Shown piece after piece: positions 53,502 through 63,520 of a stretch of 64,000 nucleotides of DNA. Every line of letters starts with the position of its first letter. Position 1 is the stretch's first letter. The position numbers were made by a program, and so were the translations under genes. The notes below the pieces were generated by a model. The model worked only from the letters and a program-made list of their open reading frames with translations, did not search any database and was not told the DNA's origin. The stretch comes from Sulfurimonas sp. (GTDB lineage Bacteria; Campylobacterota; Campylobacteria; Campylobacterales; Sulfurimonadaceae), in contig NZ_JAPHUF010000012.1 in the NCBI RefSeq assembly GCF_026196735.1, positions 434,001-498,000 of the forward strand, read 5' to 3'.

Positions 53502-55511
53502 ATGAAGTATTTAGCTTGGTTTAGCGGTGTTTTAGTTACTTTAGTTGCTGTTGTATATGTAGTTATATTTACATCTTTGGGCAATGGATTGCTTAAGCCT
53601 ATTGTAGAAGACAAGATACAACAACAGACAAAACTAGATAGCAAACTTACAACATTTACTCTTAATATGAGTTCTTTTGAGGTACTTCTAGAGCTAAATG
53701 CAAACAATAGTGTTTTAATAAAGGGGAATTACTCTCTGTTTTCACAAGCCTTTGATGTAGCATATAGAGTTAGGCTTGATAATTTAGAGAGTTTAAAAGA
53801 GCTTAGCGATTTACCGCTTCAAGGAAAACTTTATACAGATGGAAAAGTTAAAGGTGACATGTCGTTTATGGAAGTTGACGGCAAAAGTGATGTAGGAGAG
53901 GGTGATACAACTTATCATGTTGAGCTGACTGACTTAAATCCTACTTCTATAATTGCTGAGGTAAAAAATGCAAAATTGTCATCTCTTTTGTATTTGGGAG
54001 CTCAAAGTCAATACGCGAGTGCAGATATAAATCTAGATGTAAACTTTAAAAACATTAATCCGGGTAAACTCGATGGAGATATACTACTAATAACTAAAAA
54101 TGCTAAAATTGATTCACAATTAATGAAAAAAGATTTTAATGTAACTATCCCAAATACATCTTTTGCTATGAAACTCGATGCTAAATTAAAAGGTAATGAT
54201 GTAGACTATAGCTATGATTTAAGCTCAAAGCTCTTTAGTATACTATCATCCGGAAATGTAAAACCTGAACCTCTTCAAACAGATATAACATACTCTTTAA
54301 ACATAAAAGAGCTTGCTCTGCTGAAACCTGTCATAGGTGCAGACCTCAGAGGAGCATTTAAGCTTAATGGAACAGTTAAAGGGAGCAAGGAAAAACTTAT
54401 AGTAAAGGGCAAAAGTGATTTGGCTGAATCAGATACAAAATTTGAAGCCGTGTTAAAAGATTTTGCTCCAAAGAGCATTGTAGCTAGTGTTAAAAATCTA
54501 AAATTAAAAAAACTACTATATATGATAAAACAGCCACATTATACAGATGGAATTTTATTTTTAAATGCTGACATAACCAATGCAGCCGTTGGAAGTTTAA
54601 AAGGAAAAGTACAAACAGATATAAAAAACGGTTTATTGAATTCTAAATATATAACAAAATTGGCTGGGTTTGAATCTTTGATGCCACGAACAACTTTTAA
54701 TTCTACAACAACAACTATCTTAAATAAAAATCTATTGGATACAAAAGTAGATTTTAATTCAAACCTTGTAGATTTAGATATTAAAAAAGCTAGCTATAAC
54801 CTAAAAGACAGCTCACTTAAAAGTGATTATTTGGCTACAGTTGCAAATCTTGACAAGCTTTTTTTCGTTACTCAGCGGCGCATGAAAGGTGACTTGAGTG
54901 TTAATGGCGAACTTGTAAAAATAAAAGATTTGGATTTAACAATCCACACTAAAATTGCCGGAGGCAATGTTGATGCTAAGCTTCATAATGATGATTTTCA
55001 TGCTGAGTTTAAATCAGTTAGCACCAAAGAGCTGCTAGGCATGTTTATTTATCCTGAGATTTTTCAAGCAAACCTTGATGGCAAGTTAAATTATAATTTA
55101 GCACAGAGCAAGGGTGTATTTAGCGGGCATGTTATTGATGGAAATTTTGTTAATAACAATACATTTAATCTTATAAAACAGTATACGAAATTTGACATGT
55201 ACAGAGAAAGTTTTAATGGAGATATTGCTGCAGAAATAAATAAAGAAAAAATTCTTGCTTCACTTGATTTTCGTTCAAAACAAGCTTCTGTAAAAACAAC
55301 AAATGCAAAAATAAATACAAAAACTAAAATGATAGATTCTGATGTAACAATTCAAGCAAAGAAAAACACTGTAACGGCAAATATAATTGGAGACATAAAT
55401 GCTCCAAAAGTTAAAGTAGATTTGGAAAAATTGATGAAGTCAAAAGCCGGAGATGCCTTGAAAAAAGAGATAAACAAGGGGATAGACAAACTATTTAAAA
55501 AGTTTTTTTAG
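53502..55511 (+). CDS. AsmA-like membrane protein with three internal repeats
   Basis: A 669-residue protein with one N-terminal TM helix (about 5-24) and a long beta-rich periplasmic part, as in AsmA/TamB-like proteins. Three similar blocks begin near residues 105 (LPLQGKLYTDGKVKG), 281 (DLRGAFKLNGTVKG) and 459 (RRMKGDLSVNGELVK). Each continues through a GKSD/D-rich turn to an SI-A-VKN-KL-LLY pattern. The period is about 177 residues. AsmA superfamily proteins form grooves that move phospholipids between membranes. No close named homologue is recognised. It is convergent with the Cache-GGDEF-EAL gene. Confidence 0.7.
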   Translation: MKYLAWFSGVLVTLVAVVYVVIFTSLGNGLLKPIVEDKIQQQTKLDSKLTTFTLNMSSFEVLLELNANNSVLIKGNYSLFSQAFDVAYRVRLDNLESLKELSDLPLQGKLYTDGKVKGDMSFMEVDGKSDVGEGDTTYHVELTDLNPTSIIAEVKNAKLSSLLYLGAQSQYASADINLDVNFKNINPGKLDGDILLITKNAKIDSQLMKKDFNVTIPNTSFAMKLDAKLKGNDVDYSYDLSSKLFSILSSGNVKPEPLQTDITYSLNIKELALLKPVIGADLRGAFKLNGTVKGSKEKLIVKGKSDLAESDTKFEAVLKDFAPKSIVASVKNLKLKKLLYMIKQPHYTDGILFLNADITNAAVGSLKGKVQTDIKNGLLNSKYITKLAGFESLMPRTTFNSTTTTILNKNLLDTKVDFNSNLVDLDIKKASYNLKDSSLKSDYLATVANLDKLFFVTQRRMKGDLSVNGELVKIKDLDLTIHTKIAGGNVDAKLHNDDFHAEFKSVSTKELLGMFIYPEIFQANLDGKLNYNLAQSKGVFSGHVIDGNFVNNNTFNLIKQYTKFDMYRESFNGDIAAEINKEKILASLDFRSKQASVKTTNAKINTKTKMIDSDVTIQAKKNTVTANIIGDINAPKVKVDLEKLMKSKAGDALKKEINKGIDKLFKKFF

Positions 55512-55515
55512 CTCG

Positions 55516-57420
55516 CTAAAATAGTTCATGAACCTCAAGCAGAGTAGATTTTGGCTCAGCAATGTAATAACCTTGCAGATAATCTATGTCTAGTTCTAGT
55601 AACTTATCAAAAACTTCTTTTGAGTGAACAAACTCTGCAATAGTTTGCATATTGGCTTGATGTGCGAAATGTATAATGCTTTTTACGACTTTAAAGTCTT
55701 TGTCGTTAGTATCGATGTTTTTTATCAGTGAACCATCGATTTTAAGATAGTTTGCTTCAATATCTATAATAGTTTTAAAGTTAGAGTACCCACTTCCAAA
55801 ATCATCAATTGAAACTTTTGCTTTAAGTGAATGCAGCAGCTTTATTTTCTCTTTAAATAGTTTAATGTTGTCTATTTCATCACTCTCTAGTATTTCAAAA
55901 GTAACACGAGACGCAAGATGAGGGTTGCTGCCTAAATGTGAAATAATAGTGTTTTCAATATCAGGGTTTATAAGGTCGGAGAAATTTATATTAATACTTA
56001 CATGTTTTTCATTATGTTTAAATTTTTCAAAGACAAGCAATAAAATTGTTTGTGTTAATTTATAGTATATATTTGTATGTCTTAATTGAGGTAAAAACTG
56101 CAAAGGAGATATAATACTGCCGTCTTTTGCGATAATCCTTACTAAGGCTTCATAATTTTTAATAGTATTGTAGTTGTTACAATATATAGGTTGATAGTAG
56201 CATGTTATACGGTTTTCATTAAGGGCTTGCTTGACAAAACCTATATTTTTAGATGAAGAGGATATGTCGTTTTGTGATTTTTCATCATAGCAAACAATTT
56301 GATTCCTTCCATTCTTTTTTGCAATATAGAGCATTCTATCAGCAATTTTAATGGCTTCTTGCATGTTTTTTTCTAAAGCCGGATGTTTATGCAGACCAAT
56401 AGAAACATTTACTTTTATTTCATTTGTATCGTATACAAATGTTTGTTTAGATAGGTTGTCTTTTAGTCTTTCGCATATGCTAAAGGTAGATGAATCTTTA
56501 TGTCTATTGTTGATTAAGAGTAAAAACTCCTCCCCACCGTATCTTATGAGTATATCACTGTCTCTAATTGATTTTTTAAATACTTTAGCTGCCTGAGCTA
56601 GTATATAGTCACCTGCTTTATGTCCATAAGTGTCATTTATAACTTTGAATTTGTCTAAGTCAAGCATCGCTATACTATAATGACTTAGATTAAGCATAGA
56701 TGATATCTCTTCTAAATAGTTTCTGTTAAATGTTCGTGTAAGCGGGTCTGTAAATATTTTTTTTCTTGTTACAAAGTAGTGAAAAAGTTGCATTACTGTC
56801 ATAATCATTAATAATATTAAAGAAATTATCAAAACCATAAAGAATGTCTCAAGAGGCTTAATAGATTCTAGTATGATTTCTTGAATATTAGTTGTTATAT
56901 CAATACTAAAGAGGCCAACAACAGTGTCATTGGCGATTATAGGATATAGATATGTCAAATATAAATTTTCCATATCATGTTGTTTTATGACTTGAGGTTT
57001 TTTTATTCTATAAATAGTACGATACTCAGAATTGGTAACATCAAGTTTTTGGTAAAAGTTAGCTTTATCGGTTTTTGAAGCATCTAGCAAAAATCTAAAT
57101 CTATCTCTTTCATCTTTGTACAAAATATATGCATATTTAACATTTGAAGTCAGCATTAAAGAGATTATATGTTCGTAATCTTCTCTTGTACTCTTATTTT
57201 CAAATAGATATAACAGGTCTTTGGAATTTTTTATCTCAGAGTAATCAAGTATATCTTTTTCTATATTTTCTAGTACATGTGATATCTGTTCAACTTGATG
57301 TTTTTCAATACGATTGAAAATGTCTTCTTTGGCTTCTTTTATATTATCATAAACATAGATAAAAAATATACCAAGCAAAAACAGAAGCAAAAATAAGAAA
57401 AGCTCCTTTTTCTTTACCAT
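55516..57420 (-). CDS. Membrane Cache-GGDEF-EAL c-di-GMP enzyme
   Basis: A 634-residue protein. TM1 lies at about 6-24, a periplasmic Cache/PDC-like sensor at about 25-190, and TM2 at about 193-215. GGDEF (about 222-380) has GGEEF at 295-299 and an RxxD site (RDSD, 286-289). EAL (about 395-634) has EAL at 424-426 plus SININFSDL, SIDDFGSGYSNF, YLKIDGSLI and TIAEFV. Both activities look intact. It is the last gene of the set receptor-periplasmic protein-enzyme and overlaps the middle gene by seven bases. Its periplasmic domain is the natural docking site for the middle protein. Confidence 0.88.
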   Translation of the reverse strand: MVKKKELFLFLLLFLLGIFFIYVYDNIKEAKEDIFNRIEKHQVEQISHVLENIEKDILDYSEIKNSKDLLYLFENKSTREDYEHIISLMLTSNVKYAYILYKDERDRFRFLLDASKTDKANFYQKLDVTNSEYRTIYRIKKPQVIKQHDMENLYLTYLYPIIANDTVVGLFSIDITTNIQEIILESIKPLETFFMVLIISLILLMIMTVMQLFHYFVTRKKIFTDPLTRTFNRNYLEEISSMLNLSHYSIAMLDLDKFKVINDTYGHKAGDYILAQAAKVFKKSIRDSDILIRYGGEEFLLLINNRHKDSSTFSICERLKDNLSKQTFVYDTNEIKVNVSIGLHKHPALEKNMQEAIKIADRMLYIAKKNGRNQIVCYDEKSQNDISSSSKNIGFVKQALNENRITCYYQPIYCNNYNTIKNYEALVRIIAKDGSIISPLQFLPQLRHTNIYYKLTQTILLLVFEKFKHNEKHVSININFSDLINPDIENTIISHLGSNPHLASRVTFEILESDEIDNIKLFKEKIKLLHSLKAKVSIDDFGSGYSNFKTIIDIEANYLKIDGSLIKNIDTNDKDFKVVKSIIHFAHQANMQTIAEFVHSKEVFDKLLELDIDYLQGYYIAEPKSTLLEVHELF

Positions 57421-57842
57421 ACTCTTTCCTCTAGGTATGGCTCAAGATCTTTAGAGATTTTAATTAACTGTGATTTTATCCTCGGCTCTATAAGTACAAT
57501 ATTTGGTCTTCCTTTTTTCCAAAATAGCGCACCAAAACTTTGAGGAACATGGCTTAGAGAGTTATAGTTTAATACAAATATATGTTTTGAGCTACACTCT
57601 TTTTCAAGTTTTCTTTTATCTTGTAATATTATTACCGTTGCATCTTCACAGATATTTGTCGTTAAAAGGACATTGTGTTTTTTAAGCTCAGCTAAAAGAT
57701 TTTTATTGTCGCTCCATACCACTATATTTTTATCTAGATGAATATTTGTAATAATGGTTTCTAAAATCTTTACCTGCAGATGATTTGTTTCAGATGCAAG
57801 CAGTACAAGACTTGAAAATAACAGAGTTATTATTGCTTTCAT
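57414..57842 (-). CDS. Secreted small periplasmic protein, YfiR-like by context
   Basis: A 142-residue precursor with signal peptide 1-16 (MKAIITLLFSSLVLLA). The mature part alternates strands and helices with Cys at 63 and 82 (ICED, KECSSK), and ends FGALFWKKGRPNIVLIEPRI and ISKDLEPYLEERVW. The late segment, with a strand then N/IVLIEPRIK and a terminal helix, resembles the layout of YfiR (DUF4154), the periplasmic inhibitor of the diguanylate cyclase YfiN. Sequence identity is not evident to me, so the name is by analogy. ATG abuts the receptor stop and the 3' end overlaps the enzyme gene by seven bases. Confidence 0.55.
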   Translation of the reverse strand: MKAIITLLFSSLVLLASETNHLQVKILETIITNIHLDKNIVVWSDNKNLLAELKKHNVLLTTNICEDATVIILQDKRKLEKECSSKHIFVLNYNSLSHVPQSFGALFWKKGRPNIVLIEPRIKSQLIKISKDLEPYLEERVW

Positions 57843-59720
57843 TTAAAAAGTGTACTCCATTGTAAGAATAACTCTTCTGTCTGTTGCTGATACCTTAATA
57901 TCTCCCATAGGAGTCTCTGACGCTCTGTCAAAAATATTTTCTGCTTTTAGTTTTAGTTCTATTTTCTTGTTCAACTTGTATATTGCTCCAAGCGAGTAGT
58001 CAAATCCTTCTTTAATATCCACACCTTCTAGACTTGTGTATTTTGAATGATAAAGCAGTTCGTTGTAAATATCAAATTTTCCAATGGTGTTGAAAAGCTG
58101 GATAGAACCACCTTGCTTTGGGCTATAGTAATTATCTCTAAATTGTCTGTAAATCTCCATTTTTATTTTATTGTCTATGTTGAGCTTGTGCTCCATATTT
58201 GCAAAAATAAATTTAAAACTCTTCTCTTGAGCACTGTTTACATAGATACTCTCAGATGGATCTGTTGCATTCATATCAAAAATAATTGCGTTGTCTGTCG
58301 TATTTTTGCCAAATCCAAATCCAAAAACGCTATCTTTGAGTTTATAGATAATTTCCGCAGTTGTTGTAAGCGACTCTGCACTTTGTAAATCAGGGTTAAT
58401 GTTGTAGTTTGGTGAAAAAGTTGTTTGCAAAAATGTCGGATACATATAACTCTGCATAGCAAAAAGTTTAAAGGTCCATTTTTCATCAAGAAGTGCTACA
58501 TAACCGGCTCTAAGTATATGTTCTGTTGAGGACTTGTTGAAGCTATTTTTATAAAAGTCTATTTTTGCGCTAAGAGATATCAGGTGATTCTCATTTATAT
58601 TGTATAGGTTCTCTGCAAAAAACATGTATATATCTAAATCTTTTGGACCCCAGTTCCTTGCATAATCAACACCGTCTACTTTGTATTCGTCGATACCGAA
58701 TTTTTGATGTTTAAATTGCGCTCCCAAAAATAGCTCATTATTTGCGTTTATAAACCTTTTTTCTATGATTGCGCTATAAACTTGAGTAGATATTTCAGTG
58801 TTAAGCTGTTTTGGAAAAGGAGCTGTTGTTCCCGGCAGCGGTATGCCTATGTCATCCTTGTCGTAAAGTTCAAATTTTTCATAAGATGAAGTAAGCATTA
58901 TTTTTAGATTATTCTCAAAATATTTGGTAATATGCGTGTATATATCGTTAGTTTGCGTATCTCCATCGACGGTAGCCATGCCTATCCCGCTAAAAATGTC
59001 GTATTTTTCTTTAATTGCGCCTATTTCGATATCATAGTCATCTTTTTTTGAAAATTTAAAATAGAATTGACCTCTTTCACCGTCTCTTGAGAGTTCTGAA
59101 TTGTTTGAGGTATAGTTTTTGTAATAGTTTTTCTTTAAATCAACATTTGTCAAATATGAGTACTCGTCAAAAACTTTTGCATCAACTCCCTGCATTGTTA
59201 CGCTTCCAAATGAATCAACAGAGGCTTGAATGGATGTGCTGTTTTCACGAGATGGGTCTTTAGTGAAAAGTTTTATAAGGAGTGTTCCCGGTTCGTTACC
59301 AAATGTTACTGAATTTCCCGCCTGATAGATTTCTATATAGTCGATAAAATATAGACCCATTCTTCCATATTGCACCAAAACATTACCAAGTGTTGCAGAG
59401 TTTAATTCATGAGAATTTATGTAAAGTTTTGCGGGGTGAGATGACATCTGTGTTTGACCGCTTCTTACAAGTGTAGTCATACCGTTTTTTCTTGGTTGAA
59501 GCGTAAAAAACCTTAAAGTTTTTAAAACATCGTTTAGTGTGTAAGCCTGCATTTTATCGAGTTCTGAGCGTGTTATTACTCTGATGTGCCCAGCACTCTC
59601 TTTTTTTGTGTGATGGTAAAGCTCCTCTGCACTTTTATACTCTTTTAACAGATCATCGAGAGAAAGCTTTTGAGAAAACGCAAGTGTAGACAATAGTAAG
59701 ACAAGAGTAACTATTCTCAT
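57843..59720 (-). CDS. TonB-receptor-like outer-membrane barrel with plug domain
   Basis: The start is ATG 59720, eight bases after AAGG; an in-frame TTG at 59723 precedes it. The 625-residue precursor has a signal peptide 1-16 (LLLSTLAFS), a plug-like domain about 20-160 (IRVITRSELDKM, LNDVLKTLRFF, FIDYIEIYQAGNSVTFGNEP), and then an amphipathic beta barrel ending VILTMEYTF with terminal Phe. A TonB box is not obvious. It is probably the outer-membrane sensor or transporter of the c-di-GMP set. Minus-strand TATAAT ahead of AAGG is a likely -10. Substrate unknown. Confidence 0.75.
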   Translation of the reverse strand: MRIVTLVLLLSTLAFSQKLSLDDLLKEYKSAEELYHHTKKESAGHIRVITRSELDKMQAYTLNDVLKTLRFFTLQPRKNGMTTLVRSGQTQMSSHPAKLYINSHELNSATLGNVLVQYGRMGLYFIDYIEIYQAGNSVTFGNEPGTLLIKLFTKDPSRENSTSIQASVDSFGSVTMQGVDAKVFDEYSYLTNVDLKKNYYKNYTSNNSELSRDGERGQFYFKFSKKDDYDIEIGAIKEKYDIFSGIGMATVDGDTQTNDIYTHITKYFENNLKIMLTSSYEKFELYDKDDIGIPLPGTTAPFPKQLNTEISTQVYSAIIEKRFINANNELFLGAQFKHQKFGIDEYKVDGVDYARNWGPKDLDIYMFFAENLYNINENHLISLSAKIDFYKNSFNKSSTEHILRAGYVALLDEKWTFKLFAMQSYMYPTFLQTTFSPNYNINPDLQSAESLTTTAEIIYKLKDSVFGFGFGKNTTDNAIIFDMNATDPSESIYVNSAQEKSFKFIFANMEHKLNIDNKIKMEIYRQFRDNYYSPKQGGSIQLFNTIGKFDIYNELLYHSKYTSLEGVDIKEGFDYSLGAIYKLNKKIELKLKAENIFDRASETPMGDIKVSATDRRVILTMEYTF

Positions 59721-59775
59721 CAAGCGTACCTTAATTATAATAAATATTTATATCTGTAGTATAATGAATGGCTAC

Positions 59776-60351
59776 TTAGTTTAAACTTGCATCGGCTAAA
59801 GTTATGCAAAATAATGTATTTTTGTTGTTGTTTTGCATTGTTTTAATTGCACTGTTTAATGTTAAGCCTGTCGTAATTATGTCATCAACTAAAATAACTT
59901 CATTCGTATCAATATCTTTGAGTTGAAACTCTCTTGGATTAAGGAGTCTAAATTCTCTGCTTTTTCCCGAATATGATACTCTGTTTTTGGCTCTGAGCTT
60001 ATTAAACTTGGGTATTATACATTTATTTTTAAGTGCTTTGTTTAAAACAGCTGTATGTGAGTAGCCGTTGTGGGCATAATCATCAACTGCAATAGAAGTT
60101 ATGATGTCCGGATAACTAAACTCATCAGCAAAGAATTTTAGAGAATTTTTTGCAAGGATAGAGTAGATGTAGTAGCCAAGGTCTGTGTGTTTTGTATGTA
60201 GAAGAGTTTTAATATCTCTGTACTTGTAAAAAGATATGACCTCAATGTTGTTTAGAATTTTTCGTTTGTAAATTGAGGGAGTTAAAAAAGTTGTTTGACA
60301 TGTAGAGCAGATATGTGTGAGTGAAAAGCTCTCACACATCAAACATTTCAC
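59776..60351 (-). CDS. comF: ComF family phosphoribosyltransferase-like protein
   Basis: A 191-residue protein started by GTG 60351, three bases after the lepA stop. An N-terminal zinc ribbon uses Cys3/Cys6 (CLMC) and Cys15/Cys18 (CSTC). The PRTase domain has the PRPP loop VILVDDIITTGLTL. ComF is needed for late steps of DNA uptake in transformation, where studied. Together with dprA it hints at competence. Length is slightly short for ComF but the domains are complete. Confidence 0.85.
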   Translation of the reverse strand: MKCLMCESFSLTHICSTCQTTFLTPSIYKRKILNNIEVISFYKYRDIKTLLHTKHTDLGYYIYSILAKNSLKFFADEFSYPDIITSIAVDDYAHNGYSHTAVLNKALKNKCIIPKFNKLRAKNRVSYSGKSREFRLLNPREFQLKDIDTNEVILVDDIITTGLTLNSAIKTMQNNNKNTLFCITLADASLN

Positions 60352-60354
60352 TTT

Positions 60355-62145
60355 TTAATCCATCTTTAAAACTGACATAAAGGCTTCTTGCGGAAGCTGT
60401 ACTTTTCCTATGCTTTTCATTCTTTTCTTGCCGGCTTTTTGTTTTTCTAGTAGTTTTCTTTTACGAGTGATATCACCACCGTAACATTTTGCAGTAACAT
60501 TTTTACCCATTGACTTTACAGTCTCTCTTGCAATAACCTGAGAACCTAAAGATGCTTGAACAGCTACTTCAAAAAGTTGACGAGGTATTATCTCTTTCAT
60601 GTTTTTAACCAAAACACGACCACGAGAGAGAGCTTGATTGCGTGGAACAACAATACTTAGTGCATCAACAACTTCTCCGGCAACTTTTACATCAAGCTTA
60701 ACAAGGTCGCCAACTCTAAAATCTATAGGGTCATAATCAAATGAAGCATAACCTTTAGAGATTGATTTTAGTGTATCGTAAAAATCAACCACTATCTCAT
60801 TCATTGGTATTTCATACTCAAGCATAACTCTATCTTCATTAAGATAAGTCATTTTTGTTTGAATTCCACGCTTACTTATCAAAAGAGTTATTATATTACC
60901 AAGGTATTGGCTAGGAGTGATTACAGTAGCTTTAACATAAGGCTCTTCAATCCTGTCAATCTTGTTTACTTCTGGAAGTTCAGAAGGATTTTGAACATTG
61001 ATTTTTTCACCGTTGTTAAGATAAACTTGATAGATAACTGATGGAGCAGAAGCTATCAAATCTAGGTTGAATTCACGCTCTAGTCTCTCTTTTACAACTT
61101 CCATATGAAGCATGCCAAGAAACCCTACACGAAAACCAAAACCAAGAGCTAGAGATGTCTCTGGCTCGTAGGACAAAGAGCTGTCATTTAGTCTCAGTTT
61201 ATCAAGGGCATCACGCAGATTTTCAAATTCATCTGTATCTATTGGGTAAATACCGGCAAAAACAAATGGTTTTGCCGGCTCATAAGTTCCAACCGGCTCC
61301 GTCGCAGGATTTTTAGCATCCGTAATAGTATCACCGACATTTATAACCGCAACTTCTTTTAGTCCAAGAACAACAATCCCAATCTCGCCACACTCTATAG
61401 TTTGAGTTTTGATTTTTTTCATAGGGTGTGGATACATCAAGTCAAGTATATGATGCTCTTGACCATTACTCATAAGCTTGATATTTTGCCCTTTTTTAAC
61501 CTGACCGTCAAATACACGAACAAGTGCAAGCGCACCTAAATATTGGTCAAACCAAGAGTCATAAATAATTGCTTTTGTTGTAGCTTCAGGGTCGCCAACA
61601 GGAGCAGGCACCCTGTCAACAATTGCGTCAATAAGCTCGCGTATGCCAACACCTGTTTTTGCAGAAACTAAACAGGCATCTGTCGCGTCAATCCCGATAC
61701 TTGTCTCTATCTCTTCTGCAACTTTCATTGGATCAGCAGCAGGGAGGTCGATTTTGTTTATAACAGGAATAAGTTCCAAGTCATTATCTAACGCTAGATA
61801 AACATTTGCAATTGTTTGAGCTTCAACACCTTGAGCAGCATCTACAATAAGTAGTGCGCCATCACTAGAAGCTAGTGACTTGCTAACTTCGTATGAAAAA
61901 TCAACATGGCCCGGAGTATCTATAAGATTTAAAATATAGTGTTGGCCGTCTTTTACATAATCAAGTCTAACACTTTGAGCTTTGATAGTGATACCGCGTT
62001 CTTGTTCGATATCCATAGTATCCATCATCTGGGTACCCAACTCTCTCTCAGTTACAGAGCCACACTCTTGGATAATTCTATCTGCTAGGGTACTTTTACC
62101 ATGGTCAATGTGTGCAATGATAGAAAAGTTTCTGATATTTTTCAA
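60355..62145 (-). CDS. lepA: Elongation factor 4 (LepA)
   Basis: A 596-residue translational GTPase. [14 protein letters not shown] is the P-loop, ERGITIKAQ the switch [14 protein letters not shown]3, and [11 protein letters not shown]4. The C-terminal LepA-specific part includes [20 protein letters not shown]. It back-translocates or remodels ribosomes. Lies 14 bases after prs and just before comF on the same strand. Confidence 0.98.
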   Translation of the reverse strand: MKNIRNFSIIAHIDHGKSTLADRIIQECGSVTERELGTQMMDTMDIEQERGITIKAQSVRLDYVKDGQHYILNLIDTPGHVDFSYEVSKSLASSDGALLIVDAAQGVEAQTIANVYLALDNDLELIPVINKIDLPAADPMKVAEEIETSIGIDATDACLVSAKTGVGIRELIDAIVDRVPAPVGDPEATTKAIIYDSWFDQYLGALALVRVFDGQVKKGQNIKLMSNGQEHHILDLMYPHPMKKIKTQTIECGEIGIVVLGLKEVAVINVGDTITDAKNPATEPVGTYEPAKPFVFAGIYPIDTDEFENLRDALDKLRLNDSSLSYEPETSLALGFGFRVGFLGMLHMEVVKERLEREFNLDLIASAPSVIYQVYLNNGEKINVQNPSELPEVNKIDRIEEPYVKATVITPSQYLGNIITLLISKRGIQTKMTYLNEDRVMLEYEIPMNEIVVDFYDTLKSISKGYASFDYDPIDFRVGDLVKLDVKVAGEVVDALSIVVPRNQALSRGRVLVKNMKEIIPRQLFEVAVQASLGSQVIARETVKSMGKNVTAKCYGGDITRKRKLLEKQKAGKKRMKSIGKVQLPQEAFMSVLKMD

Positions 62146-62159
62146 TTAATTACCTCTAA

Positions 62160-63086
62160 TTATTCAAAAAGTGAGTTAACACTCTCGTTGTGATAAACCC
62201 TGCGTATTACTTCGGCAAAAAGAGGTGCCACAGATAAAACCACAATATTTTTGTGTGGTTTTGATACTAAAGTGTTTGTAATTATAAGCTCATCCAGCTC
62301 GCCATTTTCCAAATTATCATAAGCTTTTCCACTTAAGACACCGTGAGTAGCACAAGCCATAACTGATGCTGCACCTTTGTTTTTGAGTGCAGTTGCAGCT
62401 TTAACCATAGTTCCGGCAGTATCTACCATGTCATCAATCATGATTACATTTTTACCATTGACATCACCGATGATATTCATAACTTCGCTCTCATTTGCTT
62501 TTTCACGACGCTTATCAACGATAACCATCTCTAGACCCATTCTTTTTGCAAAGTATCTAGCACGAGCTACGCCACCGATATCCGGAGAAGCGATAATAGG
62601 GTTTTTAAGGTTTTTGCTTTTTATGTAGGTCTCAAATGTTATTGAGCCATAAAGATTGTCAACAGGAATATTGAAAAAACCTTGAATTTGACCGGCATGA
62701 AGGTCGATTGTAACCACTCTGTCTATACCTGCTGTTTCGTACATGTCAGCAACAAGTCTTGCAGTAATAGGTACACGAGGTGCCGCTTTTCTGTCTTGTC
62801 TTGCATATCCGTAGTAAGGAACAACGGCAGTTATGCTTGAAGCAGATGAACGACGAAGGGCATCCGTCATGATTAAAAGTTCCATTAAGTTATCGTTTGA
62901 GGGTGATCCGGTTGATTGAACAATAAAAACATCACGACCACGAACACTTTCAGAGATTTGAACTGAAATCTCACCATCACTAAACTTTTTAATATCAGCT
63001 TTAGCTAATGGAGCATCTAAAATCTGACAAATCTCTTTTGCAAACTCTGTACTTGCAGAACCTGCAAAAATCTTATAACCACGCAT
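62160..63086 (-). CDS. prs: Ribose-phosphate pyrophosphokinase
   Basis: The start is placed at ATG 63086 (MRGYKIFAGSAS) since AAGAAGG lies six bases upstream; an in-frame codon at 63125 adds a non-family extension. The 308-residue enzyme has FSDGEISVQISESVRG, VVPYYGYARQDRK, TIDLHAGQIQGFF and the PRPP loop MIDDMVDTAGTMVKA. It makes PRPP for nucleotide, His and Trp synthesis. First gene of prs-lepA-comF. Confidence 0.97.
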   Translation of the reverse strand: MRGYKIFAGSASTEFAKEICQILDAPLAKADIKKFSDGEISVQISESVRGRDVFIVQSTGSPSNDNLMELLIMTDALRRSSASSITAVVPYYGYARQDRKAAPRVPITARLVADMYETAGIDRVVTIDLHAGQIQGFFNIPVDNLYGSITFETYIKSKNLKNPIIASPDIGGVARARYFAKRMGLEMVIVDKRREKANESEVMNIIGDVNGKNVIMIDDMVDTAGTMVKAATALKNKGAASVMACATHGVLSGKAYDNLENGELDELIITNTLVSKPHKNIVVLSVAPLFAEVIRRVYHNESVNSLFE

Positions 63087-63160
63087 GGAATACCTTCTTG
63101 GAAAAATTGATAAGGAATTATACAAAAATAGTGCTGAGAAGTTGTTAAAGATAAATGTAT

Positions 63161-63514
63161 TTAAAAAGTTATGACTTTGGTATCGTCACTTTGTAGCGCC
63201 TCTGTCAGCATTTCTCCTGTATGGGTAAGTTCTATGCCTAAATCTGCGAGCTTGTCTGAAACACCATAATCATCGCTGCAAACAACACAGGCATTAAATT
63301 TTACACCTGTTTCTTGAACAATTTTGAGCTGTTTTTGCAGCTCATCATCATGAGCTAAAAGTTTAGCAGATGGACCCCATATCATTATAGTTGCTTCATC
63401 CCAATAAGAGCGAGGAAGCATAACCGAACCATAGAGTAAAATAAGTTTTTTAGCAACTTCTTTTTCGCCGCTTGACCATACTATTAAAAGTTTGTTTTTG
63501 ATTGTTTTTTTCAT
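63161..63514 (-). CDS. DsrE family protein
   Basis: A 117-residue protein with the DsrE/DsrF-like flavodoxin-type outline: LLIVWSSGEKEVAKKLILLY, ATIMIWGPSAKLLA, GVKFNACVVCSDDYGVSDKL and a final ELTHTGEMLTEAL. Two Cys in ACVVCSDD could carry sulfur in DsrE-type transfer, but partner tusA/dsrF genes are absent. A -10 box sits six bases before the ATG, so the mRNA may be leaderless. It precedes prs by 74 bases. Confidence 0.75.
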   Translation of the reverse strand: MKKTIKNKLLIVWSSGEKEVAKKLILLYGSVMLPRSYWDEATIMIWGPSAKLLAHDDELQKQLKIVQETGVKFNACVVCSDDYGVSDKLADLGIELTHTGEMLTEALQSDDTKVITF

Positions 63515-63520
63515 GTTGTA

